From the NCBI GenBank assembly GCA_964246185.1, contig CAXTPP010000028.1, forward strand, positions 1 to 31,746: a DNA stretch of 31,746 nt. Reading direction: 5' to 3'. This DNA is from LMUY01 sp964246185 (GTDB lineage Bacteria; Pseudomonadota; Alphaproteobacteria; Acetobacterales; Acetobacteraceae). Positions 7,338 through 18,750 of this stretch are shown here, one piece after another. The stretch's first letter is position 1; each line of letters starts with the position of its first letter. The translations under genes were made by a program, and so were the position numbers. The notes beneath the pieces are model-generated. The model made no database searches. It was given only the letters and a program-made list of their open reading frames with translations, and was not told where the DNA came from.

Positions 7338-7448
7338 AGATTGGGGCCTTGCGCCAAACCCCACCAAAGGACGATCGTCCTCTGGGCACCTTCATGTAAA
7401 GGGTCAAGGGAATGACTATTCCCTTGCAGGTGCAGGACAGAGCCCTGC
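7338..7448 (+). repeat. Dispersed intergenic repeat A, copy 1
   Basis: Starts AGATTGGGG and ends CAGAGCCCTGC. The core AGGACGATCGTCCT (7368-7381) is a perfect 14-bp palindrome, flanked by ACCCC and by CTCTGGGCACCTTCATGTAA. The same order of blocks occurs at 28093-28177 (same strand) and 23661-23780 (opposite strand). It lies between cysH and the nitronate-monooxygenase-like gene, in a gap of 320 bp without any gene. Confidence 0.8.
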
Positions 7449-7468
7449 TAAACTGGTGATTGATGCCT

Positions 7469-7571
7469 GCTAGAGCATGACCGTCGCTGATAGGTGCGCC
7501 GGTATGCTCTAGCACATTGTTTTAGCGAGCATCTTCATCGGTCAGGTGAGCCAACCTGATCCGGATATGCT
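7469..7571. repeat. Two adjacent inverted-repeat elements sharing the ATGCTCTA end
   Basis: A perfect 10-bp inverted repeat GCTAGAGCAT (7469-7478) / ATGCTCTAGC (7504-7513) has a 25-base loop. Next to it is a nested hairpin with outer AGCAT (7528-7532) / ATGCT (7567-7571) and inner TCAGGT (7542-7547) / ACCTGA (7554-7559). The last copy of ATGCTCTAA supplies the stop codon of the gene at 7572-8984. This may form the 3' end of that transcript; no T-run follows on the minus strand. Similar ATGCTCTA hairpins are, from memory, common in alphaproteobacterial intergenic DNA. Confidence 0.6.
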
Positions 7572-8984
7572 CTAACGGCCTGTCATGATACGCTCGACCA
7601 GTTCCTTCACCGTCGGGATGTAGCCGTTGGAGTAGAACGGGTCCGACGCGAAGCGGTAGGCGTTGTGCCCGCTGAACATGAGGTTGTTTTCCAATGTCGC
7701 GGTCTCGCCCTGGTCGTCGCGGACGGCTTGCAGCGTCTTCTGGATGCAGAAGCTGCGCGGGTCGGCCTTCTTGCCGGTGCTATAGCCAGCGTCGTGCTGT
7801 GACCAGTTGGAGAACCGGCACTGGCTCAGGCAGCCCATGCAGTCTGTCTGATCCTGCAGGATTTCGTTGGCGCGCTCCGCGGTCACGAAGACCAGCGTCG
7901 CGTCGGGGGTCCGCAGCGCCTCGGTGAAGCCAGCCCGCACCCAGCGCTCGGCCCGGCCCAGATCCATCGGGGTGAGATAGACGATGCGCTGGCGCGGGCC
8001 GACGCCGAACGCCGCCGAATGGTCGGCAACCGCCTCGGTGGTGTAGGCCACCTGGTGGTCGGTGCGCTCCCGCAGTTCCTGGATGAAGCCGTTGTTGACG
8101 GCTGACGAGTAGAAGCCGGTCGGGCTGAACTTGTTGAGGAACACGTCGCCGGGCTTTAGCGTCAGCAGCCGCTGCTTCCATGCCTCGCCGATCGGGCTTT
8201 CGCGCGTCAGCAGGGGGCGGGTGCCGAACTGGAACGCGATCGGCCCCAAATCGGGGTTGTCGATCCAGTCTTCCCACTCCTCCAGCCACCAGACGCCGCC
8301 CGCCATGATGATGGGGGTATCGCCCAGCCCGAAAGTGCGCATCATCTGGCGCAGGGCGAGAACGCGGGGAAAAGGGTCTTCCGGCCGCTCCGGGTCCTCG
8401 CCGTTGGACAGGCCGTTATGGCCGCCGGCCAGCCAAGGGTCCTCGTACACGACGCCGCCCAGCAGGGAGGCAGCCTTGGAGTAGGCGCGCTTCCACAAGG
8501 CGTTGAACGCCCGGGCGGAGGACACGATCGGGTAGTAATGCACCCCGAACCGGGCCGCGATGTCGCTCAGCCGGTAAGGCATCCCGGCCCCGCAAGTCAG
8601 GCCATGGATCAGGCCCTTGGCGCCTTCCAGCACCCCGGTGATGACGCGTTCCGCGCCGCCCATTTCCCAGAGCAGGTTGGCGTGGATGCGACCACGCCCG
8701 CCGGACAGCTCATGCGCTCGCTGAGCCTGCGCGATGCCGCCGCGGATGCCATACTCGATCAGCTCCTCGTGCCGCTCCCGCCGGGTGCGGCCATAGTAAT
8801 GCTGCGGGTGGGGCACCCCGTCGTCGTCATAGCTGTCGGCGTTCACCGCGCTGAAGGTGCCCGCACCGCCGGCTTGCGCCCAGTGCCCGGAAGACACGCC
8901 GGTCGAAACCGACACGCCTTTGCCGCCTTCGACCAAGGGCAGCACATCGATCCCGCCCATCCGGATCGCATTGATCGCTTTCAT
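7572..8984 (-). CDS. Nitronate monooxygenase-like (NPD family) FMN protein with Cys-rich C-terminal part
   Basis: 470 residues from the ATG at 8984. The fold marks of FMN-dependent 2-nitropropane dioxygenase/nitronate monooxygenase are present: IRMGGIDVLPLVEGGKGV near the start, LTCGAGMPYRL, the phosphate-binding AGGHNG (186-191) and MAGGVWWLEEW (about 227-237). The protein is longer than ordinary nitronate monooxygenases (about 320-350 residues). The extra C-terminal region has a C-x2-C-x3-C cluster (Cys382, 385, 389) with a further Cys413, which could bind a metal or cluster. It may therefore be a relative with a different reaction. The longer frame reaches a TTG at 9032; the ATG is preferred because GGGGAAG precedes it. 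Confidence 0.8.
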   Translation of the reverse strand: MKAINAIRMGGIDVLPLVEGGKGVSVSTGVSSGHWAQAGGAGTFSAVNADSYDDDGVPHPQHYYGRTRRERHEELIEYGIRGGIAQAQRAHELSGGRGRIHANLLWEMGGAERVITGVLEGAKGLIHGLTCGAGMPYRLSDIAARFGVHYYPIVSSARAFNALWKRAYSKAASLLGGVVYEDPWLAGGHNGLSNGEDPERPEDPFPRVLALRQMMRTFGLGDTPIIMAGGVWWLEEWEDWIDNPDLGPIAFQFGTRPLLTRESPIGEAWKQRLLTLKPGDVFLNKFSPTGFYSSAVNNGFIQELRERTDHQVAYTTEAVADHSAAFGVGPRQRIVYLTPMDLGRAERWVRAGFTEALRTPDATLVFVTAERANEILQDQTDCMGCLSQCRFSNWSQHDAGYSTGKKADPRSFCIQKTLQAVRDDQGETATLENNLMFSGHNAYRFASDPFYSNGYIPTVKELVERIMTGR

Positions 8985-9084
8985 GGCAGCCAACTTCCCC
9001 AGACTAAGATCAAAGACTGAAACAAACCGCAATATGCCGACAGAACGCAGCGGATGCTAGGGGCAAGCAGCGCACATTTTCCAG

Positions 9085-9126
9085 TTCGCCCCCGGGAAGG
9101 GCGATGACCCCCTTCCCGGGACGAAC
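9085..9126 (-). terminator. Strong hairpin after pnp
   Basis: On the minus strand CCCGGGAAGGG pairs with CCCTTCCCGGG (outer bases extend it) around an 8-base loop, about 10 bp after the pnp stop. No T-run follows, so it may act as a Rho-related or RNA-stabilising 3' end rather than a classic terminator. Confidence 0.6.
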
Positions 9127-9135
9127 CGGCTCCCG

Positions 9136-11286
<2,151 letters not shown>

Positions 11287-11437
11287 GAAGCTATCTCCTC
11301 GAATCGCGCGGGCGACGTGGGAGCAACCGGTGCGGGTGCGGCGTCTCGGGCGGCATGGCGGCGCGGGGTGAGCCGCGACCATGTGGCCGAAAGCGCCGTC
11401 GCAGTCCGGATGCCGTGGCGTCCCTGCGCAGCAAGTG

Positions 11438-11461
11438 CCCGGCGTCACCATTGGCGCCGGG
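11438..11461 (-). other. Hairpin in the rpsO-pnp spacer
   Basis: CCCGGCG (11438-11444) pairs with CGCCGGG (11455-11461) around a 10-base loop, 11 bp after the rpsO stop. No T-run follows. In many bacteria the rpsO-pnp spacer is cut by RNase III for pnp autoregulation; this hairpin is a candidate for that role, by position only. Confidence 0.45.
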
Positions 11462-11472
11462 TCGTCATCGGG

Positions 11473-11742
11473 CTAACGGCGCAGCGACAGACGCCCGATC
11501 AGGGTCTGGTAGCGGTCCTTGTCCTTGTTCTTCAGGTAGTCGAGCAGGCGGCGGCGGCGGCCGACCAGCATCAGCAGCCCGCGCCGGCTGTGGAAGTCCT
11601 TGGCGTGGGTCTTGAGGTGCTCGGTCAGGTTGCCGATCCGCTCGGAGATCAGGGCGACCTGAACCTCTGGGCTGCCGGTGTCGGCGGCCTGGCGGGCGTA
11701 GTCAGTCATGAGCGCAGTGCGGCGCTCGGCTGTGATCGACAT
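11473..11742 (-). CDS. rpsO: 30S ribosomal protein uS15
   Basis: 89-residue S15, which binds 16S rRNA helix junctions early in 30S assembly. Typical segments are TGSPEVQVALISERIGNLTEHL, HAKDFHSRRGLLMLVGRRRR and LLDYLKNKDKDRYQTLI. The ATG at 11742 follows a GGAGGACATCTG ribosome site. It lies 20 bp after truB and 186 bp before pnp, the usual truB-rpsO-pnp order. Confidence 0.98.
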   Translation of the reverse strand: MSITAERRTALMTDYARQAADTGSPEVQVALISERIGNLTEHLKTHAKDFHSRRGLLMLVGRRRRLLDYLKNKDKDRYQTLIGRLSLRR

Positions 11743-11762
11743 CAGATGTCCTCCGGAGGGGG

Positions 11763-12683
11763 TTACAAAAGGCGTTCCGGCCGGAGCATGCCCTCGGAAA
11801 GGCGGCACAGGCCGATCACGCGCGTCCCCGCCATGGCACGGGCCAACCCGCCATCGGGATCGGCCGTCCTTGGAATGCGCCCCATCAAGTCCACCAGGCT
11901 GATCGCCTGGCCGCGTGACAGGAAGAAGGCCTCCGCTTCGGTCAAGGCCAGCGCCGGGATGTCGGCCAGCGCGGTCAGGACCGGGAGCAGAAGGTCCGGG
12001 GAAGCTGGCGCGGTATCCTCCGCGCCCATGCATTTGTCCAGCGAAATCGCCTGTGCCTCGGTGAACGGCCCGACCCGCAAGCGGCGTAGGGCAGCGACAT
12101 GGCCGAGCGCGCCGCAGGCAACGGCCAAATCGCGCGCCAGGGAACGCATATAGACGCCCTTGCCGGACTGCACGGCGAAGAGGGCGGTGTCCGCGTCCGG
12201 CCGGCCGATCAGCTCGAAGCGGTCGATGCGGGCGGGGCGAGGCTCCAGCACCGGCGCGCGGCCCTCGCGGGCCATGTCGTATGCGCGCTCGCCCGCGACC
12301 TTGATTGCGGAGTAGGCCGGCGGCACCTGCATGATGGCGCCGCGAAACGCGGGCAGGGCGGCTTCCAGCTCGGCATCCGTGGGGCGGACGGGAGAGGCGG
12401 CGGTGACGGCGCCGTCCGCATCGTCCGTGTCGCGCGCCTCGCCCAGGTGGAGGGTGAAGTGGTAGAGCTTGGTGCCGTCCATGACGTAGGGGACCGTCTT
12501 GGTGGCGGCGCCGAACGCGATCGGCAGCACGCCGGTGGCCAGCGGGTCGAGCGTGCCGCCATGGCCGGCCTTCTGCGCGTCGAAGCCCCGGCGCACGCGG
12601 TTGACCACGTCCGTGCTGGTCATGCCGGGCGGCTTGTCGATGATGAGCCATCCGTCGAGCGGGCGGCCGCGGCGTCGGCGCAT
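11763..12683 (-). CDS. truB: tRNA pseudouridine(55) synthase
   Basis: 306-residue TruB, which makes pseudouridine 55 in the T-loop of tRNAs. GWLIIDKPPGMTSTDVVN (11-28) is followed by the catalytic motif GHGGTLDPLATGVLP with Asp46, then QVPPAYSAIKVAGERAYDMAREG and SGKGVYMRSLARDLA, both conserved. The C-terminal part (from about 240) resembles a shortened PUA-like domain. Normally it directly follows rbfA; here a toxin-antitoxin pair separates them, leaving 10 bp between the toxin stop and the truB ATG. Confidence 0.97.
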   Translation of the reverse strand: MRRRRGRPLDGWLIIDKPPGMTSTDVVNRVRRGFDAQKAGHGGTLDPLATGVLPIAFGAATKTVPYVMDGTKLYHFTLHLGEARDTDDADGAVTAASPVRPTDAELEAALPAFRGAIMQVPPAYSAIKVAGERAYDMAREGRAPVLEPRPARIDRFELIGRPDADTALFAVQSGKGVYMRSLARDLAVACGALGHVAALRRLRVGPFTEAQAISLDKCMGAEDTAPASPDLLLPVLTALADIPALALTEAEAFFLSRGQAISLVDLMGRIPRTADPDGGLARAMAGTRVIGLCRLSEGMLRPERLL

Positions 12684-12693
12684 GGGATGTGCC

Positions 12694-13113
12694 TTAAGTG
12701 AGGGTTTCGACGCCCTCGGCGGCTGCCGCCGTGATCAGGGGACCGTCAAACGTGGCGAGGCGAAGCGAGTCCCGTTTGGCCAGCGCGAGATAGGACGCAT
12801 CGAATATGCTGATGCGATGCCTGCGAGCCGGTGGGAGCAAGATAGGCAGCAGGACATTGGGTGTGCTTGGATCAACGATGAACAGCAGGGAGCGCAAGGA
12901 CTCGATCTGTTCAGCAAGGACGTGAGGGGCTTGCTTGAAGCGTCTTTCCGCCTTGAGCAAAACCTGTAGCACCTCGAAGTGGAATATCAGGGGGACTGTC
13001 GCTGGTATCCATTCAAGGTATTGAATCAGCGATGTTGCCCTTTGTTGCTTTGGTTCGTTCGGCAGCAGCCAAGCCACCGCGACTGAGGCGTCCAACACAA
13101 AGCAAGATGTCAT
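12694..13113 (-). CDS. PIN-domain ribonuclease toxin (VapC type)
   Basis: 139-residue PIN-domain protein. The four acidic metal-binding residues of VapC nucleases can be placed: Asp8 (FVLDASVAVAWL), Glu47 (IFHFEVLQVLLKAER), Asp105 (IFDASYLALAKR) and Asp123 (LATFDGPL). This family cuts tRNA or rRNA and stops translation when free of antitoxin. It overlaps the antitoxin stop by 4 bp (ATGA, 13110-13113). The codons and local GC (about 50-55% in sampled lines) differ from the flanking operon genes at near 68%, a sign of transfer. It lies in the same direction as the operon and ends 10 bp before truB, so truB must be transcribed through it or from a promoter inside it. Confidence 0.9.
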   Translation of the reverse strand: MTSCFVLDASVAVAWLLPNEPKQQRATSLIQYLEWIPATVPLIFHFEVLQVLLKAERRFKQAPHVLAEQIESLRSLLFIVDPSTPNVLLPILLPPARRHRISIFDASYLALAKRDSLRLATFDGPLITAAAAEGVETLT

Positions 13114-13382
13114 GCCGTCTCAGGATTGTCGCGGATGTCACGAAGCATGTCAGGCGAGTAGGTCACCCCCATGGCCCGCAGTTTTTCCCGATTTTCGGCA
13201 ACCCGCTTCATCATGGCCTTGAATGCATCAGGACTGAGGGGCGCAACAGTTGCCGAAGGCACCAGAGTCGCTATTACCTCACCTGCACGAGTGATCCGTA
13301 CGCTCTCTCCGCGCTGAACCCGGTCCAACACATCTTCAGTCAGGCGTATTTCGTCCTCTGCCCGCAGCGTCAACCCATCCAT
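13110..13382 (-). CDS. Phd/YefM-type antitoxin paired with the VapC-type toxin
   Basis: 90-residue antitoxin. The N-terminal DNA-binding part has the Phd/YefM pattern of a short helix then VLDRVQRGESVRITRAGEVIA, followed by a polar, proline-containing tail (LVPSATVAPLSPDAF) and a charged C-terminal helix (DMLRDIRDN) of the kind that blocks the toxin active site. The ATG at 13382 overlaps the rbfA stop in TGATG; a GTG one codon earlier is also possible. It probably represses its own transcription together with the toxin, a family property. Placement inside the infB-rbfA-truB run is unusual. Confidence 0.85.
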   Translation of the reverse strand: MDGLTLRAEDEIRLTEDVLDRVQRGESVRITRAGEVIATLVPSATVAPLSPDAFKAMMKRVAENREKLRAMGVTYSPDMLRDIRDNPETA

Positions 13383-13825
13383 CACTCGCCTCCTAAATCC
13401 CGCGCCACCGCAGGCTGCCGCAGCAGCGCGTCCACATGCATCGCGTACTCCAGCGCCGCGTCCGGCTGGAAACTCAGCTGCGGCACGACCCGCAGCCGCA
13501 TGCCCTTGGCCAGCTCGCCCCGCAGGTAGGGTGCCGCCCGCTTCAGCGCCGGCAGCACTGCGGCCACGTCGCTGCGACCCAGGCGCGAGACGAAGGCGGT
13601 GGCATTCTTCAGGTCCGGGCTGATCCGCACCTCCGCCACCGTGATCGGCTCGCCGGCCAGCTCCGGGTCACGGAACTCGCCCCGAATGAAGATCGCGGAG
13701 AGCAGGTGGCGGATTTCCTCCCCCACCCGCAACTGCCGCTGCGTCGGCGCCTTGGCCGACTTTCGCTTAGCCCCCCTCTTGTCAGCCCCCGTCTTGTCAG
13801 CTCCCGTCTTGTCAGCCTGGGACAT
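13382..13825 (-). CDS. rbfA: Ribosome-binding factor A
   Basis: 147-residue RbfA, a KH-like 30S maturation factor for the 5' end of 16S rRNA. RQLRVGEEIRHLLSAIF, PITVAEVRISPDLKNATAFV and APYLRGELAKGMRLRVVPQLSF are family segments. The first ~25 residues are a Lys/Ala tail made partly by three 15-bp tandem repeats (ADKTG, ADKTG, ADKRG). The start lies 14 bp inside infB, giving translational coupling. Downstream it overlaps the antitoxin start. Confidence 0.95.
   Translation of the reverse strand: MSQADKTGADKTGADKRGAKRKSAKAPTQRQLRVGEEIRHLLSAIFIRGEFRDPELAGEPITVAEVRISPDLKNATAFVSRLGRSDVAAVLPALKRAAPYLRGELAKGMRLRVVPQLSFQPDAALEYAMHVDALLRQPAVARDLGGE
13771..13815. repeat. Three 15-bp in-frame tandem repeats at the infB/rbfA overlap
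   Basis: Three consecutive 15-bp units ending in CTTGTCAG (13771-13785, 13786-13800, 13801-13815) differ at one base between neighbouring units. They encode residues 4-18 of RbfA, and the last unit contains the infB stop codon, so copy-number change would lengthen RbfA without shifting its frame. Confidence 0.8.
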
Positions 13826-16430
13826 ACTCCACCTCGAAGCACTCCACCTGGTCCAGCTCGCGCAGATCGCTGAACCCGGCGAACGACAGGCCGCACTCGT
13901 AGCCGCGCGCCACCTCGCGCACGTCGTCCTTGAACCGCTTGAGCTGGCTCAGCTCGCCCTTGTGCATCACCACGCCGTCGCGCAGCAGCCGCACCCCGGC
14001 GCCGCGCTTCACCAGGCCCTCCGTCACCATGCAGCCGGCGACCTTGCCGGTCTTGGTGATGTCGAACACCTTGCGGATCTCGGCGTAGCCAAGGAACCGC
14101 TCGCGCGCCTTCGGGGCCACCTTGCCGCGCACCATCTTCTCGATGTCGTCGGCGACCTCGTAGATGATCGAGTAGTAGCGGATGTCCACGCCCTCGCGCA
14201 GCGCCAGGTCGCGCGCCTGGCTGGTCGCGCGCACGTTGAACGCCACCACCAGCGCGTTGGACGCCTTGGCCAGCTGGATATCGCTCTCGGTAATCTGCCC
14301 GACGCCGGACAGCAGCACCCGCACCCGCACCTCTTCGTGCGCCAGCTTCAGCACCGTGACGTTGATCGCCTCGGCGCTGCCCTGCACGTCCGCCTTCACG
14401 ACGACGGCGACCTCTTTCTGCTCGCCGGCCTGAATGCGGGCCAGCATCTCGTCCAGCGTGCCGCGCGCCGCCGTTTGCACGCCGGATGCGGTGTCCTTCA
14501 GCCTGCGCTGGCGGAACTCGCTGATCTCGCGGGCGCGGCCTTCGTTCTCCACCACCACGAACGGCTCGCCCGCGCGCGGCACGCTGGACAAACCCTGCAG
14601 CTCCACCGGCTCGGACGGCCCGGCAGACTTCACCGGCTTGCCCTTGTCGTCCGTCATGGCGCGGATGCGGCCCCACTCAGCGCCAGCCACCACGATGTCG
14701 CCGGCGTGCAGCGTGCCCTTCTGCACCAGCACGGTCGCCACCGGGCCGCGGCCACGGTCGAGCCGGCTCTCGATCACCGAGCCTTCCGCCCCGCGGTCCG
14801 GGTTGGCTTTCAGGTCCAGCAGCTCGGCCTGCAGCAGGATCGCCTCTTCCAGCTTGTCAAGGCCAGTCTTCTTAGTGGCGCTGACCTCAACATCTTGCGT
14901 CTCGCCGCCCATGTCCTCGACCACGATCTCGTGGCTGAGCAGTTCCTGGCGCACCCGGGTCGGGTTGGCATCCGGCTTGTCCATCTTGTTGATGGCCACG
15001 ATGATCGGCGCACCGGACGCCTTGGCGTGCTTGATCGCCTCGATGGTCTGCGGCATCACGCCGTCATCGGCCGCCACCACCAGCACCACGATGTCGGTCA
15101 CCGACGCGCCGCGGGAGCGCATGGCGGTGAACGCCTCGTGGCCTGGCGTGTCGATGAAGGTGATCTTGTTGCCGGTCGGCATCGTCACCTGGTAGGCGCC
15201 GATGTGCTGAGTGATGCCGCCGGCCTCGCCGCGCACCACGTCGGTCGAGCGCAAAGCGTCCAGCAGGCTAGTCTTGCCATGGTCCACGTGGCCCATCACC
15301 GTCACGACCGGCGAACGGGTCGTCATGTCCGTGTCGATGTCGGTCTCGCCCTCGATGCCGAGCTCCACGTCGCTCTCGGAGACCCGGCGCGCACGGTGAC
15401 CGAACTCCTGCACCACCAGCTCGGCGGTGTCGGCGTCCAGCGACTGCGTGACGGTCGCCATCACGCCCATCCGCATCAACGACTTCACCACGTCGTTGGC
15501 GCGGGCAGCCATGCGGGCCGCCAGCTCCGAAACCGTGATGGTGTCGGGCAGGATCACGTCGCGCGTCACCTTCAGCCCGTCCGAGCGCAGCAGCTCCAGT
15601 TCCTGCTGGCGGCGCTCACGGTCCCGCTGCCGGCGCACGCTGGCCAGCGAACGGGTCTTCTCGTCCTCGCCCTCGATGGCGGCCTGCACGTCGATGCGGC
15701 CGTCGCGCCGGCCTAGCGCACCCTTCTTGGCGATGATGGCTGGAATCTTGCGCGCCGGGATAGTCATGCCGAGGCGGCGGCGCGGCGCTTCCTCCTCCTC
15801 GCCGGGCCGCGCGGCCTTCAGCCGAAGCGTCTCCAGCGGCGTTGGCGGCGCACCAGGGGCCGCACCGGGAACGGCAGCGGATGCGGCAGGAGCCGCCGCA
15901 ACAGGCTGCGCGGCTGCCGGCGAAGCGGCTTCGGCTGCCTGGCTCGCTTCCTCCTGGGCCACCCGCCTGGCTTCCGCCTCTGCGACGGCGGCCTCGCGTG
16001 CTGCGTGCTCGGCCGCACGGGCGGCCTCATCGTCCCGCCGGCGCGCTTCCTCGGCGGCCGACAGGATGGAGATCTTCTCCTGCTCCCGCCGCTCGACGTC
16101 GCGCTTGGCCGCGTCCTTCTTCTGCTCCTCCAGCACGCGCTGCCGGGTGGCAAGCTCGCTGGCGGTCAGCGCACGCCCGGCGCCCGGGCTGGGGCGCGTG
16201 GGCGCAGCCGGCGCGCGCGGCACGCCGGGCATCGCTGGCGGCGGCGCAGCGACAGGCGCTGCGAAGGGCTGGCGCTTCTTGCGCACCTCCACCTGGACTT
16301 CCTTGGACCGGCCGTGGCTGAAGCTCTGCCGCACTGACCCGGCGTCCACCGTACGGCCCAGCTCCAGCCGCCCTGCGGGACGCAGCGAAAGCCGTGCCTT
16401 GGCCGTATCCTGATCGTTGTTCTCGCTCAT
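13812..16430 (-). CDS. infB: Translation initiation factor IF-2
   Basis: 872-residue IF-2, the GTPase that brings initiator tRNA to the ribosome. The long N-terminal part (about 90-200) is Ala/Glu/Arg-rich and likely helical, as in other alphaproteobacteria, with IF2_N-like segments at about 295-340 (DTITVSELAARM). The G domain follows: G1 GHVDHGKT (380-387), G3 DTPGH (427-431), G4 NKMD (481-484). Domains II-IV fill the C-terminal half (GMV-type barrels, DVQGSAEAI segment). The ATG overlaps the ylxR stop by 4 bp (16427-16430) and its stop overlaps rbfA by 14 bp, so the run is translationally coupled. Confidence 0.98.
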   Translation of the reverse strand: MSENNDQDTAKARLSLRPAGRLELGRTVDAGSVRQSFSHGRSKEVQVEVRKKRQPFAAPVAAPPPAMPGVPRAPAAPTRPSPGAGRALTASELATRQRVLEEQKKDAAKRDVERREQEKISILSAAEEARRRDDEAARAAEHAAREAAVAEAEARRVAQEEASQAAEAASPAAAQPVAAAPAASAAVPGAAPGAPPTPLETLRLKAARPGEEEEAPRRRLGMTIPARKIPAIIAKKGALGRRDGRIDVQAAIEGEDEKTRSLASVRRQRDRERRQQELELLRSDGLKVTRDVILPDTITVSELAARMAARANDVVKSLMRMGVMATVTQSLDADTAELVVQEFGHRARRVSESDVELGIEGETDIDTDMTTRSPVVTVMGHVDHGKTSLLDALRSTDVVRGEAGGITQHIGAYQVTMPTGNKITFIDTPGHEAFTAMRSRGASVTDIVVLVVAADDGVMPQTIEAIKHAKASGAPIIVAINKMDKPDANPTRVRQELLSHEIVVEDMGGETQDVEVSATKKTGLDKLEEAILLQAELLDLKANPDRGAEGSVIESRLDRGRGPVATVLVQKGTLHAGDIVVAGAEWGRIRAMTDDKGKPVKSAGPSEPVELQGLSSVPRAGEPFVVVENEGRAREISEFRQRRLKDTASGVQTAARGTLDEMLARIQAGEQKEVAVVVKADVQGSAEAINVTVLKLAHEEVRVRVLLSGVGQITESDIQLAKASNALVVAFNVRATSQARDLALREGVDIRYYSIIYEVADDIEKMVRGKVAPKARERFLGYAEIRKVFDITKTGKVAGCMVTEGLVKRGAGVRLLRDGVVMHKGELSQLKRFKDDVREVARGYECGLSFAGFSDLRELDQVECFEVEYVPG

Positions 16431-17147
16431 TTACCCGTCCGTTCACTCGACCCGCGCCGCCCTTGCGACGCCGGAACCTTTCTCTCGCCGTCTTCCATGG
16501 TGTCCGTTTTCATGGTGCCCGGGCTGGTCATGGACCCCAGCCGGAACGCCTCCGCCATCAATGCCGCCGCCAAGCGGCCCGGCGTCACGGCCACGTGCAC
16601 CACATGGTCACGGCCGAACACCGCTCCCAGGGCCGCAGCGGGCAGGGGCCGCACGACCGGCACGTCCCGCGCTCCCGACAGCAGGCGGCGGCACTCATCG
16701 TCGCTGCCGTCCGACGCCTGCACCACCACGCCGGCACGGCCTGCCACCAAGGCCTCGCGCGCCTTGGCATACCCCCCGACCGCCTGCCCAGCGCGCCGGG
16801 CCAACCCAAGCAGGTCCGTGACCCGCCGGGTCAGGCCCGTCCGGATCGTGGGGACGAGGGCGGGCGGCAAGGTCACGGGTCCGCGGGCGGCCCGTGCGAA
16901 CGCGCCCCGGAGTGCGGCGGCTTCTACCACATCGGCCCGGGGGCTCAACCAGAATCCCCGTCCGGGCAGCCTTGCAGCCAGGTCGGGCACCACCGTCCGG
17001 TCCGGTCCCAGCACGAAACGGATCATGCGCGCCCGCTCGCCATGCTCCCGGGTGACGATGCAGCGCCGGGTCGGGCCGCGCTCCTCGTCCTCCTCGGCTT
17101 CGGCCTGAGTATCGGAGGCCTGCGTATCGGGGACCTGGATGCCGGGG

Positions 17148-17161
<14 letters not shown>
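16427..17161 (-). CDS. YlxR-like RNA-binding protein (DUF448) with L7Ae-type C-terminal domain
   Basis: 244 residues. After an acidic start, the DUF448/YlxR domain (about 31-100) shows RRCIVTREHGERARMIRFV and the GRGFWLSPR motif. A second domain (about 105-205) has the L7Ae/L30e look: RVTDLLGLARRAGQAVGGY, then a VVVQASDGSD strand-turn and RDVPVV. This two-domain form is usual between nusA and infB in alphaproteobacteria and probably binds RNA. The ATG at 17161 lies inside the 3' end of nusA (14-bp overlap). The AGGAGG seen there touches the ATG directly, which is too close for a good ribosome site, so coupling to nusA translation is likely. Confidence 0.9.
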
Positions 17162-18683
<1,522 letters not shown>

Positions 18684-18694
18684 GGTCCGTGTTC

Positions 18695-18750
18695 CTTAGT
18701 TCAATGCCTGCGGCATTTCTCAGTTCAAGCCCGTGGCATATCTCAGTTCA
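18695..18750. repeat. Imperfect 23/24-bp tandem repeats between rimP and nusA
   Basis: Two full units (18695-18718 and 18719-18741), each of the form CTCAGTTCAA...GGCAT, plus a partial unit (18742-18750) fill the rimP-nusA spacer. The partial unit contains the rimP stop. The unit at 18695 holds a small ATGCC/GGCAT hairpin. It looks like local duplication of the rimP 3' end. Confidence 0.65.

Noticed and set aside
11287..11451. N-terminal extension of PNPase in the open frame upstream of 11286
   Set aside because: The extension is not PNPase-like and is only the GC-rich rpsO-pnp spacer read in frame; the ATG at 11286 has a proper ribosome site.
13599..15716. Very long plus-strand open frame (705 codons) across infB
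   Set aside because: It is the antisense shadow of infB in GC-rich DNA: His/Arg/Leu-rich, no domain and no ribosome site.
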